A stretch of 64,000 bases of DNA, taken from positions 38,489,823-38,553,822 of the forward strand of contig NC_088873.1 of the NCBI RefSeq assembly GCF_032884065.1, given 5' to 3'. Of this stretch, positions 22,901-30,591 are shown in pieces. The translations under genes and the position numbers were made by a program. The notes under the pieces are model-generated. The model saw only the letters and a list, made by a program, of their open reading frames with translations, ran no database searches and was not told the DNA's origin. Source of the DNA: Artemia franciscana (taxonomy: Eukaryota > Arthropoda > Branchiopoda > Anostraca > Artemiidae). Position 1 is the stretch's first letter; each line of letters opens with the position of its first letter.

Positions 22901-23391
22901 CTACTTCATTGTAAATAGAAAGTGCCACATTCTGTGTCACAAGGGCCAAATAGGTATGTGTACAGTCAGTGGGGTGCTCAATTTCTATTAAACTCAAGTT
23001 AAAGCACTCGAGTTTTATCTCAGATCAAAGTACTCAAGTTTCATGGCCTCTGTCTGCTACAATAATTATAATGTCATGTCAAAGACCAGAAGGCACATCT
23101 CTCTTCTTTTTCTTGCGATTTTAAAAGTTGTTCTGAATCAGTAAGTCAGTGGTTTGTATATCTGCCTGAATAATAAATGTTTTCCTAAAAATGCTCAAAT
23201 TTTTTATTTGAACGTTTCTTAACACAAAACTTAAAAATCAAATATTGGATGAATTATATCAATCAGAAAGATGAATAAGAAAAAGTGGTACTTGCCTGGT
23301 ATGCATTTACCATCAGCACATTGAAATTCGCTGGATGAGCAGTTTCTATACTGATCTAAACAAAGTCCTTCATCTTCATCAGAGCCGTCAG
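2279..23391 (-). CDS. LRP2: Megalin/LRP2-like endocytic receptor gene, 3' part (7 exons; 5' end lost at gap)
   Basis: Join, in transcript order: 23391-23296 (cut by the gap), 21555-21357, 17877-17716, 15299-15156, 13245-12843, 11147-10796, 3402-2279. Every junction keeps frame. The product is the membrane-proximal part (about 825 residues) of a giant clathrin-coated-pit receptor for lipoproteins, vitamin carriers and other ligands. Order seen: LDLa repeats (CxxGxCIP...CDG..DC.D.SDE), an EGF module, a calcium-binding EGF (IDEC), a YWTD propeller, two EGF modules, one transmembrane helix, and a tail with FTNPVY. The single-propeller end alone would also fit LDLR/VLDLR. The tail motif VAFRQG..V.FGP, the KGE(L)RKQDKFG segment in the last propeller blade and the two EGF modules after the propeller are LRP2-like by family knowledge. 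A full LRP2 is about 4,600 residues, so most of the gene is missing. Confidence 0.88.
3838..3920 (+). repeat. tRNA-Ser-like SINE head
   Basis: The segment has an A box-like AGCCGAGTTGTTGG (from 3847), an anticodon-loop-like GACTTGAAAT and a B box-like GGGTTCAAATC (3896-3906), in the order and spacing of a tRNA-Ser(UGA). The stems pair poorly and the 3' side runs straight into other sequence, so a tRNA-derived SINE head is more likely than a working tRNA. The downstream 3920-4100 could be its body. Confidence 0.5.
4050..4073. repeat. Perfect 10-bp hairpin with GAAG loop
   Basis: ATGGTTGGCC, GAAG, then the exact reverse complement GGCCAACCAT. A shortened version of the same core (GGCCGAAGGGCC) recurs at about 4096-4107, right at the start of the 69-bp array. 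Confidence 0.75.
4108..5419. repeat. 69-bp minisatellite, about 19 copies
   Basis: About 19 head-to-tail units of 69 bp (unit core GCCATGCTCTTCACCTTCC) make 1.31 kb. Because 69 is a multiple of three, one minus-strand frame stays open throughout (repeat [14 protein letters not shown]...), but there is no splice context, signal peptide or known domain, so I treat the open frame as a by-product. Units come in two main forms, TTAATACGGACTG and TAAATACGGTCTG, that alternate for the first ten units on the high-coordinate side, giving a 138-bp higher-order repeat. Confidence 0.9.
6573..7268. repeat. 46-bp direct repeats bracketing about 600 bp
   Basis: AGCTAGCATAGC...TTTTTCATGG occurs identically at 6573-6618 and 7223-7268. 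The two copies diverge abruptly on both sides. Confidence 0.75.
7835..7902. repeat. (TA)n microsatellite
   Basis: About 33 uninterrupted TA dinucleotides. Confidence 0.95.
8056..8294. mobile_element. Mariner-like foldback MITE with TA target duplication
   Basis: Long imperfect terminal inverted repeats of about 85-100 bp: the left arm starts ACAGTTCAAATAGGG and the right arm ends CCCTATTTGAAAACTGT. Both ends are flanked by TA (8054-8055 and 8295-8296), the target of Tc1/mariner elements. The 239-bp element has no coding capacity. Confidence 0.7.
8300..9576. other. Intron sequence, nothing recognised
   Basis: AT-rich with a poly-T tract near 9412 and a G run near 9522. No exon, RNA gene or clear repeat found. 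Confidence 0.4.
9577..10246. repeat. 224-bp tandem repeat, three copies
   Basis: Units begin CCTTAATAGGAGT at 9577, 9799 and 10023 (periods 222 and 224). Copies 2 and 3 are nearly identical; the third ends by losing identity near 10240. Short open frames inside are shadows of the repeat. Confidence 0.9.
10250..10790. other. Intron sequence before the LRP2 donor
   Basis: Purine/pyrimidine-biased sequence with no gene; it ends at the donor of exon 10796-11147. Confidence 0.4.
10796..11147 (-). CDS. LRP2: LRP2-like exon: YWTD propeller blades
   Basis: Acceptor TTCACCTTCCCAG before 11147 and donor ACAG/GTAATA at 10795. The 352 bases begin in phase 0 and leave one base, which joins the next exon to give NPATGTMFWAD. 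It shows [12 protein letters not shown], then [10 protein letters not shown], a degenerate YWTD whose tryptophan is replaced, and [12 protein letters not shown], all typical of class B LDLR repeats. Confidence 0.92.
11148..12587. other. LRP2 intron sequence, nothing recognised
   Basis: AT-rich. It contains two related lines, GACATCTTAACA near 11520 and GACATCTTGACA near 11770, each preceded by a TGACAATCAC-like stretch, suggesting an old duplication. No exon seen. Confidence 0.4.
12588..12821 (+). mobile_element. LINE 3'-end relic, internally deleted
   Basis: It matches the C-terminal part and 3' tail of the LINE at 59140-60677 ([12 protein letters not shown], then CTTGGTGCTGCAGTGAGTTG and a TAG-rich tail), but in the opposite orientation and with the segment between missing. 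The tail stops about 20 bases from the splice donor of the LRP2 exon at 12843. Confidence 0.8.
12843..13245 (-). CDS. LRP2: LRP2-like exon: LDLa end, EGF, Ca-binding EGF
   Basis: Acceptor ATTATTAG before 13245; donor GGAG/GTAATT at 12842. The 403 bases begin with one base completing a Lys codon and end in phase 0. It encodes the second half of an LDLa repeat ([18 protein letters not shown]), an EGF module ([13 protein letters not shown]...), a calcium-binding EGF ([12 protein letters not shown]...) and the start of the propeller. The same order precedes the last propeller of LRP2. Confidence 0.93.
13246..13699. other. LRP2 intron sequence, nothing recognised
   Basis: Ordinary AT-rich intron between the exon acceptor and the exon-derived array. 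Confidence 0.4.
13700..15150 (-). repeat. Tandem array of decayed partial copies of the LRP2 exon 15156-15299
   Basis: Units of about 223-252 bp. Each carries the last about 65 bases of the neighbouring LDLa exon plus its donor: the donor-side signature (CTTACTTGTCAATACAGTTG or variants) lies at 13954, 14197, 14420, 14672, 14900 and, in the real exon, 15151. A further partial is at 13811. Copies keep TGTGACTTCACC...CAACTGTATTGAC to varying degree, and some retain a usable GT donor. The first half of the exon is missing or unrecognisable in them. Confidence 0.85.
15156..15299 (-). CDS. LRP2: LRP2-like exon: LDLa repeats
   Basis: Acceptor ACACATTGCAG before 15299; donor ACAA/GTAAGT at 15155. 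The 144 bases begin with one base (completing Arg) and end with two. They encode [20 protein letters not shown], the calcium-binding end of one LDLa, then [17 protein letters not shown], the start of the next. This is the only intact member of the exon-like array at 13700-15150. Confidence 0.92.
15323..15520. repeat. Short tandem repeat, CCCAACTATGAATAACTATAA-like
   Basis: Irregular units of about 16-22 bases, lying just upstream (in transcript sense) of the acceptor of exon 15156-15299. Confidence 0.85.
15521..17715. other. LRP2 intron sequence
   Basis: No exon found. It includes (TTTA)n-like sequence near 16250-16330 and two related blocks, about 16740-16870 and 17000-17130 (AACTAAATAATAATTTC...GGATGAGTTTTAATAGCC), a diverged direct repeat of about 120 bp with a spacing of about 255. 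Confidence 0.5.
17716..17877 (-). CDS. LRP2: LRP2-like exon: LDLa repeats
   Basis: Acceptor TTCCATAG before 17877; donor GAAG/GTGTGT at 17715. 162 bases, one base completing a codon at the start and two left at the end. It encodes [15 protein letters not shown], then the calcium-binding [14 protein letters not shown], then the start of the next repeat, RFRCNNG. Confidence 0.92.
17995..18890. repeat. 67-bp minisatellite, about 13 copies
   Basis: Head-to-tail units of 67 bp containing CAGTAAGATCATAAA and GTAATATCAGGAGCTTCAG. Variants (AACTC/AATTC, AATAAG/AATGAG) are intermixed. Lies in the LRP2 intron just upstream of exon 17716-17877. There are no unique spacers, so it is not CRISPR-like. Confidence 0.93.
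19622..20083. repeat. About 230-bp direct duplication
   Basis: Copy 1 is 19622-19853 and copy 2 is 19863-20083 (GTTATAATTTCA...GCTCCTCTGAGTTT), with about 95% identity by eye and a small deletion in copy 2. Confidence 0.85.
20084..21356. other. LRP2 intron sequence, nothing recognised
   Basis: AT-rich; a G-rich piece ending in a C-rich piece at about 20435-20620 resembles the short dispersed elements but I could not define its ends. Confidence 0.4.
21357..21555 (-). CDS. LRP2: LRP2-like exon: LDLa repeats
   Basis: Acceptor CCAACTTAG before 21555; donor GAAG/GTGAGT at 21356. The 199 bases start with two bases completing Gly and end with two bases of Arg. They encode [18 protein letters not shown], the end of one LDLa, then a complete LDLa ([13 protein letters not shown]...[16 protein letters not shown]). 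Confidence 0.92.
21610..21955. repeat. About 90-bp degenerate tandem repeat, 4 copies
   Basis: Units contain ACCTTATACAAATTCTGGAAC and AGGTTATAAGAAC; they are diverged, with small indels. They lie in the LRP2 intron just upstream of exon 21357-21555. Confidence 0.8.
21956..23295. other. LRP2 intron sequence, nothing recognised
   Basis: No exon, RNA gene or clear repeat. The open frame that crosses 21801-22244 starts inside the tandem repeat and is not supported. Confidence 0.4.
23296..23391 (-). CDS. LRP2: LRP2-like exon, partial: LDLa repeats, cut by gap
   Basis: 96 visible bases encode [10 protein letters not shown], the end of an LDLa, and the start of the next ([16 protein letters not shown]). 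The 3' boundary that fits the phase of the next exon is CCAG/GCAAGT, a GC donor; the nearby GT (GGCAA/GTACCA) would shift the frame. The 5' side runs into the N gap. Confidence 0.85.
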
Positions 23392-23491
23392 NNNNNNNNN
23401 NNNNNNNNNNNNNNNNNNNNNNNNNNNNNNNNNNNNNNNNNNNNNNNNNNNNNNNNNNNNNNNNNNNNNNNNNNNNNNNNNNNNNNNNNNN
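23392..23491. other. 100-N assembly gap
   Basis: Exactly 100 Ns, the usual placeholder for a gap of unknown size. It falls inside an LRP2 coding exon. Confidence 0.98.
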
Positions 23492-24460
23492 AACCCAAAA
23501 AATTCACTATATATGTTCAATATTTTATTAAGATATACCCATAAAGTAGTTTATCTCAATTTGACTAGGCTAATTGACTCAGAATGTAGAGAGAAAAACC
23601 GGTTTTACCGGTTTTCTAGGGGAACAAAGAGGATAGAAAACTTACTGAGAAATATTTAAACAAATATGCATTATTTGCTTTTAAACTGAAAGAGGCACAT
23701 AATATTATCAATCTACCATCGATTTCACACATGGATTTTCATGGCTTTGAGTTACACTTTTGACAAAAATAAGACATATGTTCTTTCTGAATGCGGAAGC
23801 AGACAAGCTATGTTAAAACACCAGGAACAATAGAGGTCACTAAATACTTTAGCGTAAAGAGCGAGGTATTAGGATATGCGTAATAATTTCTGTTCGTTTT
23901 AAGTTTCAATGCTGCTCCTTACTTCCAGCTGAAAAAACTTCTTCATATTTATTTTTCTTTGTCTTTTTTTTAGTAATGCTAGTAAATTCTGCGCTCCCTT
24001 CATGGAAATTTTCTTCCCCATGACAAATAATTTTTTTAACTGAAAGTAAGGAACGACATTAAAACTTAAAACGAACAGAAATTACTTCGTATATGAAAGG
24101 GGCTGCTTCCTCATCAACGCCCCGCTCTTTACGCTAAAGTTTTTTTTTTTTTTTTTATTTTTTTTTTTTTGGCTAAATGGCTTTCTCATAATTTTGATCG
24201 AATGGTTTTGAGAAAAAAAGAGCGGGAGAGGAAGCCTAGTTGCCTTCCAATTTTTTGGTTAATTAAAAGAGGCAACTAGAACTTTTAATTTTTTATGAAT
24301 CTTTTTATTAGTAAAAGATATACGTAACTTATAAACTAGCTTACGTAAAGAACTTTTGTATAGTCATGTTTTTATTACATATATGAGGGGGTTCGCCCCC
24401 TCGTCAGTACCTCGCTTTTTACACTAAATCTTAAATTTTGTCCCAATTCTTTGAGAATAC

Positions 24461-25218
24461 TACTACTACTACTACTACTAATAACTCACTGCAGCACCAA
24501 GCCGCCTGAGGCCAACACAGCTACGCACGCTCCTCCTCCAACCTAATCTATTTAAAGCCTCCCTCTTTACACCCTCCCAGGAAGTTCCCATTTCCTTTAA
24601 ATCCTTATTTATGACATCCTCCCAACCCAGACAAGGACGACCTGCTTTCCGTGTAGCCCCAGACGGTTGGCCAAAAAGGACAATCTTCGGTAATCTGTCA
24701 TCCTTCATCCGTAGAACGTGGCCTAGCCATCTCAACCTTTCTTTCATTACAGCCCCAGAAAGCGGGATTGAACCACACTTTTCGTACAACCTACTGTTTG
24801 AAATACGGTCAGTCAGCCGGGTACCCAGAACAATCCGTAGGCAATTTCTCTGGAAAACATCTAGTAAATTTTCATCTGCTTTTCGGAGTGTCCATGCTTC
24901 AGAGCCATATTTGACCACTGTCATCACTGTAGCTTCCAATATTCTAATCTTGGTTTGTAGGCTTATCTTTCTATTCTTCCAAACTTTTTTTAACTGTGAA
25001 AAAACACCCTGAGCTTTAGCTATTCTACTTTTAACATCTTCACTGCTCCCACCATCTTTACTAATAATACTACCAAGGTAACTGAAGCTCCCAACTTGAT
25101 CAATCTTTTCGTTACCTAAGGTCACCTGTTCATCTTCACTTATTCCTAACCTTAGTGACTTAGTCTTCTTAACATTAATTTTCAAGCCTATTTTAGCACC
25201 CTGAACTCGTAAAACCTC
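24461..25218 (-). mobile_element. 5'-truncated LINE, nested in repeat R1
   Basis: Matches 59140-59911 of the larger LINE at about 95%. It has the same (TAG)n 3' tail and an open frame of 235 codons (24478-25185) covering the end of the reverse transcriptase ORF (RKAGRPCLGWEDVI..., ending GAAVSY). The uninterrupted target is preserved at about 44104-44135, which defines both ends. Confidence 0.88.
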
Positions 25219-25861
25219 CCCCCTGAATCACAAAAGCCGTAGAATAAATAGTTGAAATTACTAAAAAATACTTTAGCGTAAAGAGAGAGGTATCAGGAGG
25301 AGGTGAGCCCCTCATATGGGTAATAATTTCTGTTCGTTTTAATTTTTAATGCTGTTTCTTACTTCCCGCTGAAATAAACTTTTTCATATTTATTTTTTCA
25401 TTGTTTTTTTTTTTAGTAATGCTAGTAAATTATGCGCTCCCTTCATGGAAACTTTCTTCCCCCATGACAAATTCCTCGATGGAAAGTCCCCCCAGCATAT
25501 CTCCCTCTTCTCAACCCCCCCCCCCCCCCCAACCGAAAAATCCTTCTGAAAACGCCTGTACCCTTCCCAATAACCATTACTATATGTAAGCACTGGTGAA
25601 AGTTTGTAACTCGTAGCCCCTCCCACGGGGGCTGTGGGGGAGTAAGTCGTCCCCAAAGACATACTTATAAGGTTTTTTGACTACGCTAAACAAAATGGCT
25701 ATCTCAGAATATTGATCCGTTGACTTTGGGAAAATAATTAGCTTGGGAGGGGGCCTAGGTGCCCTCGAATTTTTTTGGTCGCTTAAAAAGGGCACTAGAA
25801 CTTTTCATTTCTGTTAGAATGATCCCTCTCGCAACATTTTAGGACAACTGGGTCGATACGA

Positions 25862-25912
25862 TCACCCCTGGAAAAAAAAACAACAAAAAACAAACAAACG
25901 AACAAACAAACA
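25862..25912. repeat. A-rich (AAAC)n-like tract in R1
   Basis: Runs of A with CAAACAAACGAACAAAC; the equivalent in the copy at 43440-43476 is a pure T tract. Confidence 0.6.
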
Positions 25913-26689
25913 CGCATCCGTGATCTGCCTTCTGGCAAAAAATACAAAATTCCACATTTTTGTAGATAGGAGCTTGAAACTTCTACAGTAGGGTTAACTG
26001 ATACGCTGGATCTGATGGTGTGATTTTGTTAAGATTCTATGACTTTTAGGGGGTGTTTCCCCCTATTTTCTAAAATAACGCAAATTTTCTCAGGCTCGTA
26101 CCTTTTGATGCGTAAGACTAAACTTGATGAAACTTATATATTTAAAATCAGCATTAAAATGCGATTCTTTTGATGTAGCTATTGGTATCAAAATTCCATT
26201 TTTTAGAGTTTTGGTTACTATTGAGCCGGGTCGCTCTTTACTACAGTTCGTTTCTGACTTTTAGTTTATTATTTCATTCAGTCCTTAGTCTGGATTACAA
26301 TCACAAAATGGTTCTTGTAATCTGCCATGAAGACCAAACTTGGCTTTTAAAAAGTAATTATGGCTGGAATTTTTTTTTAGAAGGCCCTTAAGAATTTCTG
26401 AAGAATGAAAAAGGGCATGTTCATCATTAGCTTTCATAAACCCTTCAGTAGGGAACTTTCATTATTTCAATAGCTGCTATAGAGAACCCCATTGTCTATT
26501 TTTCAATTAAATTCCGGTCAAACTTTTGTTCAGTTTTTGGTCATGAGATTCCGAAAGTTTTATTAAAGATAATTCCAAGACACCTTGTTTAACATAAAAT
26601 AACCTTCAAAAGGATAATCAGGAAAAGCAAAAGTTGAATAACCATTGCTTGCTTGGGGGTTTTATTGGGAAATAGTAAAGAGTCAAGCT

Positions 26690-26791
26690 CTTAATAGTTG
26701 GTAGTGAAGGAAGAGCGTGTGCAGCTCTGTTGTACACTGGTGGCTCAGTGCTGCGAAGAGCTGCAAACATTAGCAGTAATTAGCAGTAGTA
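26690..26791 (+). mobile_element. Short LINE 3'-end relic
   Basis: AATAGTTGGTAGTGAAGGAAG...GGCTCAGTGCTGCGAAGAGCTG followed by TAGCAGTAATTAGCAGTAGTA resembles the last 80 bases and TAG tail of the LINE family seen at 12588-12821 and 59140-60677. Confidence 0.6.
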
Positions 26792-26887
26792 CATTTCGTA
26801 CACATTCCATGTCGTAGTTGTATTTAGATCTGATGAACATGGACAGGGCTGCCAACTAGAACTTTTCCTCTAATGCCGCCTGAAAGA

Positions 26888-26973
26888 TCTAGCGGTATAT
26901 TTTTCATCCCTGTTGGGATTCTTTTCTTGAGAGGCATTTTTTCCTCAAATACCTCGTGCTCCGGTCAAGACTC

Positions 26974-27023
<50 letters not shown>

Positions 27024-27215
27024 CTTTACCCAACTACTATCATGGATATTAACATTGCCAACTCTAGCGATATCTTTTTCATCCTTGTTGGGATTCTTTT
27101 CTTGAGAGGCATTTTTTTCTCAAATACCTCTTGCTCCGGTCAAGACTCCAGATTTTTTTTTTTTTTTTTTTAAGTTTTACCCAACTACCATCATGGATAT
27201 TAACATTGTCAACTA
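26888..27215. repeat. Two-copy tandem duplication with long T tracts
   Basis: About 175-bp units (TTTTTCATCC...GTTGGGATTCTTTTC, then TCCGGTCAAGACTCCAG, a poly-T tract, and ACCCAACTAC.ATCATGG) at 26888 and 27066. The poly-T is about 44 long in the first and about 20 in the second. Confidence 0.85.
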
Positions 27216-27712
27216 AAAAATCTTGAATCTGAAACCTGAACAATGTTATAATTTCTAATCAATTGTACAATTCCTAATTCTTTGTTAACCCGTTGTGACT
27301 TTTTTCCCTCTGGATTCTGAACATCTGAATTTACTCACAAATCTTCTTTCATTCAATCTTTTCCTTTTCGCCATCAGTGCCATTTTTCTTTCTTTCCATT
27401 TCTACTTCCATACCTAGCTTCTTCTTCGTCTCTTCAAATATTCTTCTCTTTGGTGTACAAAGATTTTTTCTTCAAAATATTCATCTCTTGGAGCATAAAT
27501 GGCATTACGTCTTAAAAAAGAAGATGGAAGCATAAAAATATAAAAAGCATAAAATATAAAATATAAAAAGCATAAAATCATAAAATATAAAAAAAAAGAA
27601 GATGGAAGCATAAATCAAACATTTATATCGTCGCTGTTGCATCTTAAGGTCTTATTTAACATTTTTGAAATTCTGAAAAAAAAATAATCAAAAATGTTTG
27701 CTGACATGTATT

Positions 27713-27742
27713 CAAAGCGAGAACCTGCAGGTTCTCGCTTTG
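27713..27742. repeat. 30-bp perfect palindrome
   Basis: CAAAGCGAGAACCTG followed by its exact reverse complement with no loop. Directly after it GTGCGTAACA is repeated four times (27742-27785). Confidence 0.85.
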
Positions 27743-28784
27743 TGCGTAACAGTGCGTAACAGTGCGTAACATGTGCGTAACAGTGTCAATTGCAGTTTGC
27801 TTTCGATCACACTTCGATCCTTCTGGTTTACATTACCCTTTGAGAACAGCCTAACAAAAGGTTTTTTCAGTTGCCTCTGGCTTGTCAAAATGTCAGAATC
27901 AATCAAGAGGCGTAAAAAACGATGTATATACTCACTTTTTGGTTTTCAGTTAGTGTCAATGTAAAAGAGAAAACAATCCCTATCTTTTATTTCTGTTGAT
28001 AAAACAGCATTTTGTAACGCGTATTAAACAAATGAATAGTTTATTAATAAATATTTATTTAAAAAAAAATCTATGCGATCATGTCCACTAAATTAAGAAC
28101 GTGACAGGATTGGTTAATTTAATGGAAAAACCAGATTGGCTTTTTTTGGCTAGATTTCTAATGTTTGGCAGCGAAGCATCCATGTTACAACGAAGCGTCC
28201 ATGTTCGGCAAGTTTTACGCTAATGCTTGACCTTTACGAGTCTGTGAGATCTTTCTGGAACTAGAGTCCACTCAGATAAAGTAAAGCAGTTATCACAAGT
28301 CATTTGCTGACACGTGTTGGTTGAGGAGGGGGGGGGGGGGCTAAAAAAAATTTATGTCTGACCCTCCTAAAGGTTCGTAAGTAAAGCGGGAAAACCAAAT
28401 GGACACATTTTTAGCTTTGACGTTTTTCCGACATCTTTTGGTGTGCTATTAAAAAAGTCCTATTGTGAGGTTGTTGGAAACCCTGGTTGCAGCTGACGTC
28501 TGTTCTACGTTGTTCACCAAAGATAATACCCTGATTTGCTCCATAGGATAAAAGGTTATGTGATAAGATGGTAGAGCGCAGACAACATTACCAAACGTCT
28601 GTTACCTACTTCACACATTAAGTTTAAGACACACTTAAATACCAAAACCATTGAAGAAAATAAGAGTCCCCTCCCCCTCTTCTGTGCAAGTAAGCTTATG
28701 AGTGTAATCTTCTATTTTACACTCAAATTCTTTATGGTGTTAATACAGGAGCTGTCACGTGCTTAGCAAGTAAAGGGGTACCAT

Positions 28785-29440
28785 TTAACAAAAAAATGAG
28801 GGCAGGATGACATTTCTTTTCTAAATTTAAAAATGAAGATTTAAGAGCAAAGGAATTATCCAAAGCTTAGGTTAGGTAGCAAACCTACTTTGATCGATTC
28901 TTTCAATGAAAATACCCCGCAAAATTTATTTTCCAAAGTAAAGGGGTTGGGGTAATGTGATCTGAGGTGTGGGGGACAATGGCCATTCAAAATTGGCGCC
29001 CTGGGCGTGTAAGCCCTTTTTCTCAAATTTGTTCCTTTAAATGTAGGTAGGTTAAATGTCTAATGAAAGTGAATACCGTACCCAATGGCCTGGATTCTGC
29101 AGTAAAAGGGGAACTGCCCCTTGCTTAGAAATTGCAGGGGTGCCAATTCATAAAAATATGGGGGGAGGATAAAGGATTTTTTGATTTTCTAAATGAAGAT
29201 ATAAGAGCAAAGATATTTTTCAAATCTTGGGAGGAGGGCCATTCAGCTTTTTTCGATTTTTTTATTGATAATATCCCGCAAAAAGTATCCTTCAAAATTA
29301 AGAGGGGAGGATCAATTAGATCTAAGGGGTAGGGAACAGTTGTCCTCTTTTCAAAACTGGTGCCCCTGAGTTTGTGAGCCATTTGTTCAAATATATTTCT
29401 TTAATTGAAGGGAGGTTGCATGTCTAATGAAAACAGGGGT
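28785..29440. repeat. Diverged direct duplication, about 310-bp units
   Basis: Unit 1 about 28785-29060 and unit 2 about 29135-29415 share the order: GGAGGATAAAGG/GGCAGGATGACA, GAAGATATAAGAGCAAAG, CCCGCAAAA, a G-rich stretch, TGTCTAATGAAA. Identity is roughly 70% by eye. Confidence 0.65.
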
Positions 29441-30332
29441 ATAGCTCCAACATTTTTATTGGGAAGCAAGAGGGGCCTTTATGTGGAGATTTTAGTGGCA
29501 TGGGCTATATAATAATTTTTTCTCCAAATTATTGGGTAGGAGCAACTGCCCCTTGCCCCCCCCCCCCGAAACAACGCCTCTGAATGAAAATGAGCACCGA
29601 AACCAATGGCTTGGATACCCACCACCCGTGACACATACTTGCGTGTCTAATCTTATAATCCCGCCAACTAAGATCTGTAAGGGAAAGACGTCGTTATGGA
29701 GAACTCGTGAGGTGTCTCTAATTGTGGAATGCCTTAACTAATCAATTAAAAATGCATTCATCAATCAATCTGAATTTCGAAGGTTTTCATGGATAATTAT
29801 GTTTCTTCTTACAATACTGATAGGTGTGCCTATAGGCTATATGAAAAGGTTTGATTGTACTTTCATATTACTCGTAGATGGGATCGTTGAACCTATAATA
29901 AAACTCAAAGTGACGCCTTATTTTTTATTCTACTTTTTCCATTATGGCCGCCATCACTAAAAAAAAGGAGTTGTGAACTCTCCGTTACTGGTGTAAATGC
30001 CTTTGTGCCTTCATCGGGGGTTGCCAGTAACAATTTGCCAATGTTAGAAGTACTAATTGGGAAAACCCCCAGGATCGGAAAAAAATTATTAGGTAATAAT
30101 AACATGTACTTAATAAATTATGTACAAAAAATAATAAATTATTATAATAAATTATGTACAAAAAGGTTGTAAAAATATGGACCCCCCACCTTCTCATGGC
30201 AAATTGCCTTTTGGACAAAAGAGACAATCCTCTAAACAATTTGGGGTGTAAACTTTACCGTTACTATGATCAATTTTGTTATTGCATTCTTTTAAATAGA
30301 ATTAAAATTTATATTTTCTTTCTGTGTTTCAG

Positions 30333-30591
30333 GTATGATTCCTTGACCGGGATACCAAGTGCACAAAGAACAGTGGCTTTCGAAAAAGCTTGTGTTCTAT
30401 TTAATTTGGGGGCACTTCATACACAGATTGGCGTTCGACAAGACCGGCGAACTGGACCGGGTTTGGATGCAGCGGCAGATAGCTTTTTGCGGGCAGCTGC
30501 CATTTTTAAATACGTATTGGAAAACTTTACCAATGCTCCGAGCATGGACCTTGCAGCCGAAATGCTTGAAGCCCTTGTCCTACTGATGCTA
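30333..30591 (+). CDS. Rhp: Rhophilin exon: BRO1 domain core
   Basis: Acceptor TGTGTTTCAG at 30332, donor CTA/GTAAGT after 30591; 259 bases, first base completes Trp, end in phase 0. Encodes YDSLTGIPSAQRTVAFEKAC, FNLGALHTQIGVRQDR, then ALVLLML, the conserved BRO1 helices. Upstream intron sequence continues to the N gap. Confidence 0.93.

Larger units (their letters stand above)
23840..26250 (-). mobile_element. Unclassified dispersed repeat (family R1), with nested LINE
   Basis: Reverse-complement match of 43075-44500 over most of its length (shared pieces include TTTACGCTAAAGTA, AAACTTAAAACGAACAG and GTGATCGTATCGACCCAG). It is interrupted by the LINE at 24461-25218. 23840-24030 duplicates 25265-25475, so at least two partial copies are joined here. 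No transposase frame is seen; class unknown. Confidence 0.75.
27216..30332. other. Region left of the rhophilin exons; no gene recognised
   Basis: Expected to be a rhophilin intron if the scaffold is right. It holds the 30-bp palindrome at 27713, and a diverged two-copy repeat at 28785-29440. I saw no HR1 or early BRO1 exon and no LDLa exon on either strand. Confidence 0.5.

Noticed and set aside
24611-25012. 133-codon plus-strand frames at 24611 and 59290
   Set aside because: Both are antisense shadows of the LINE reverse transcriptase; their mutual similarity reflects the LINE copies.
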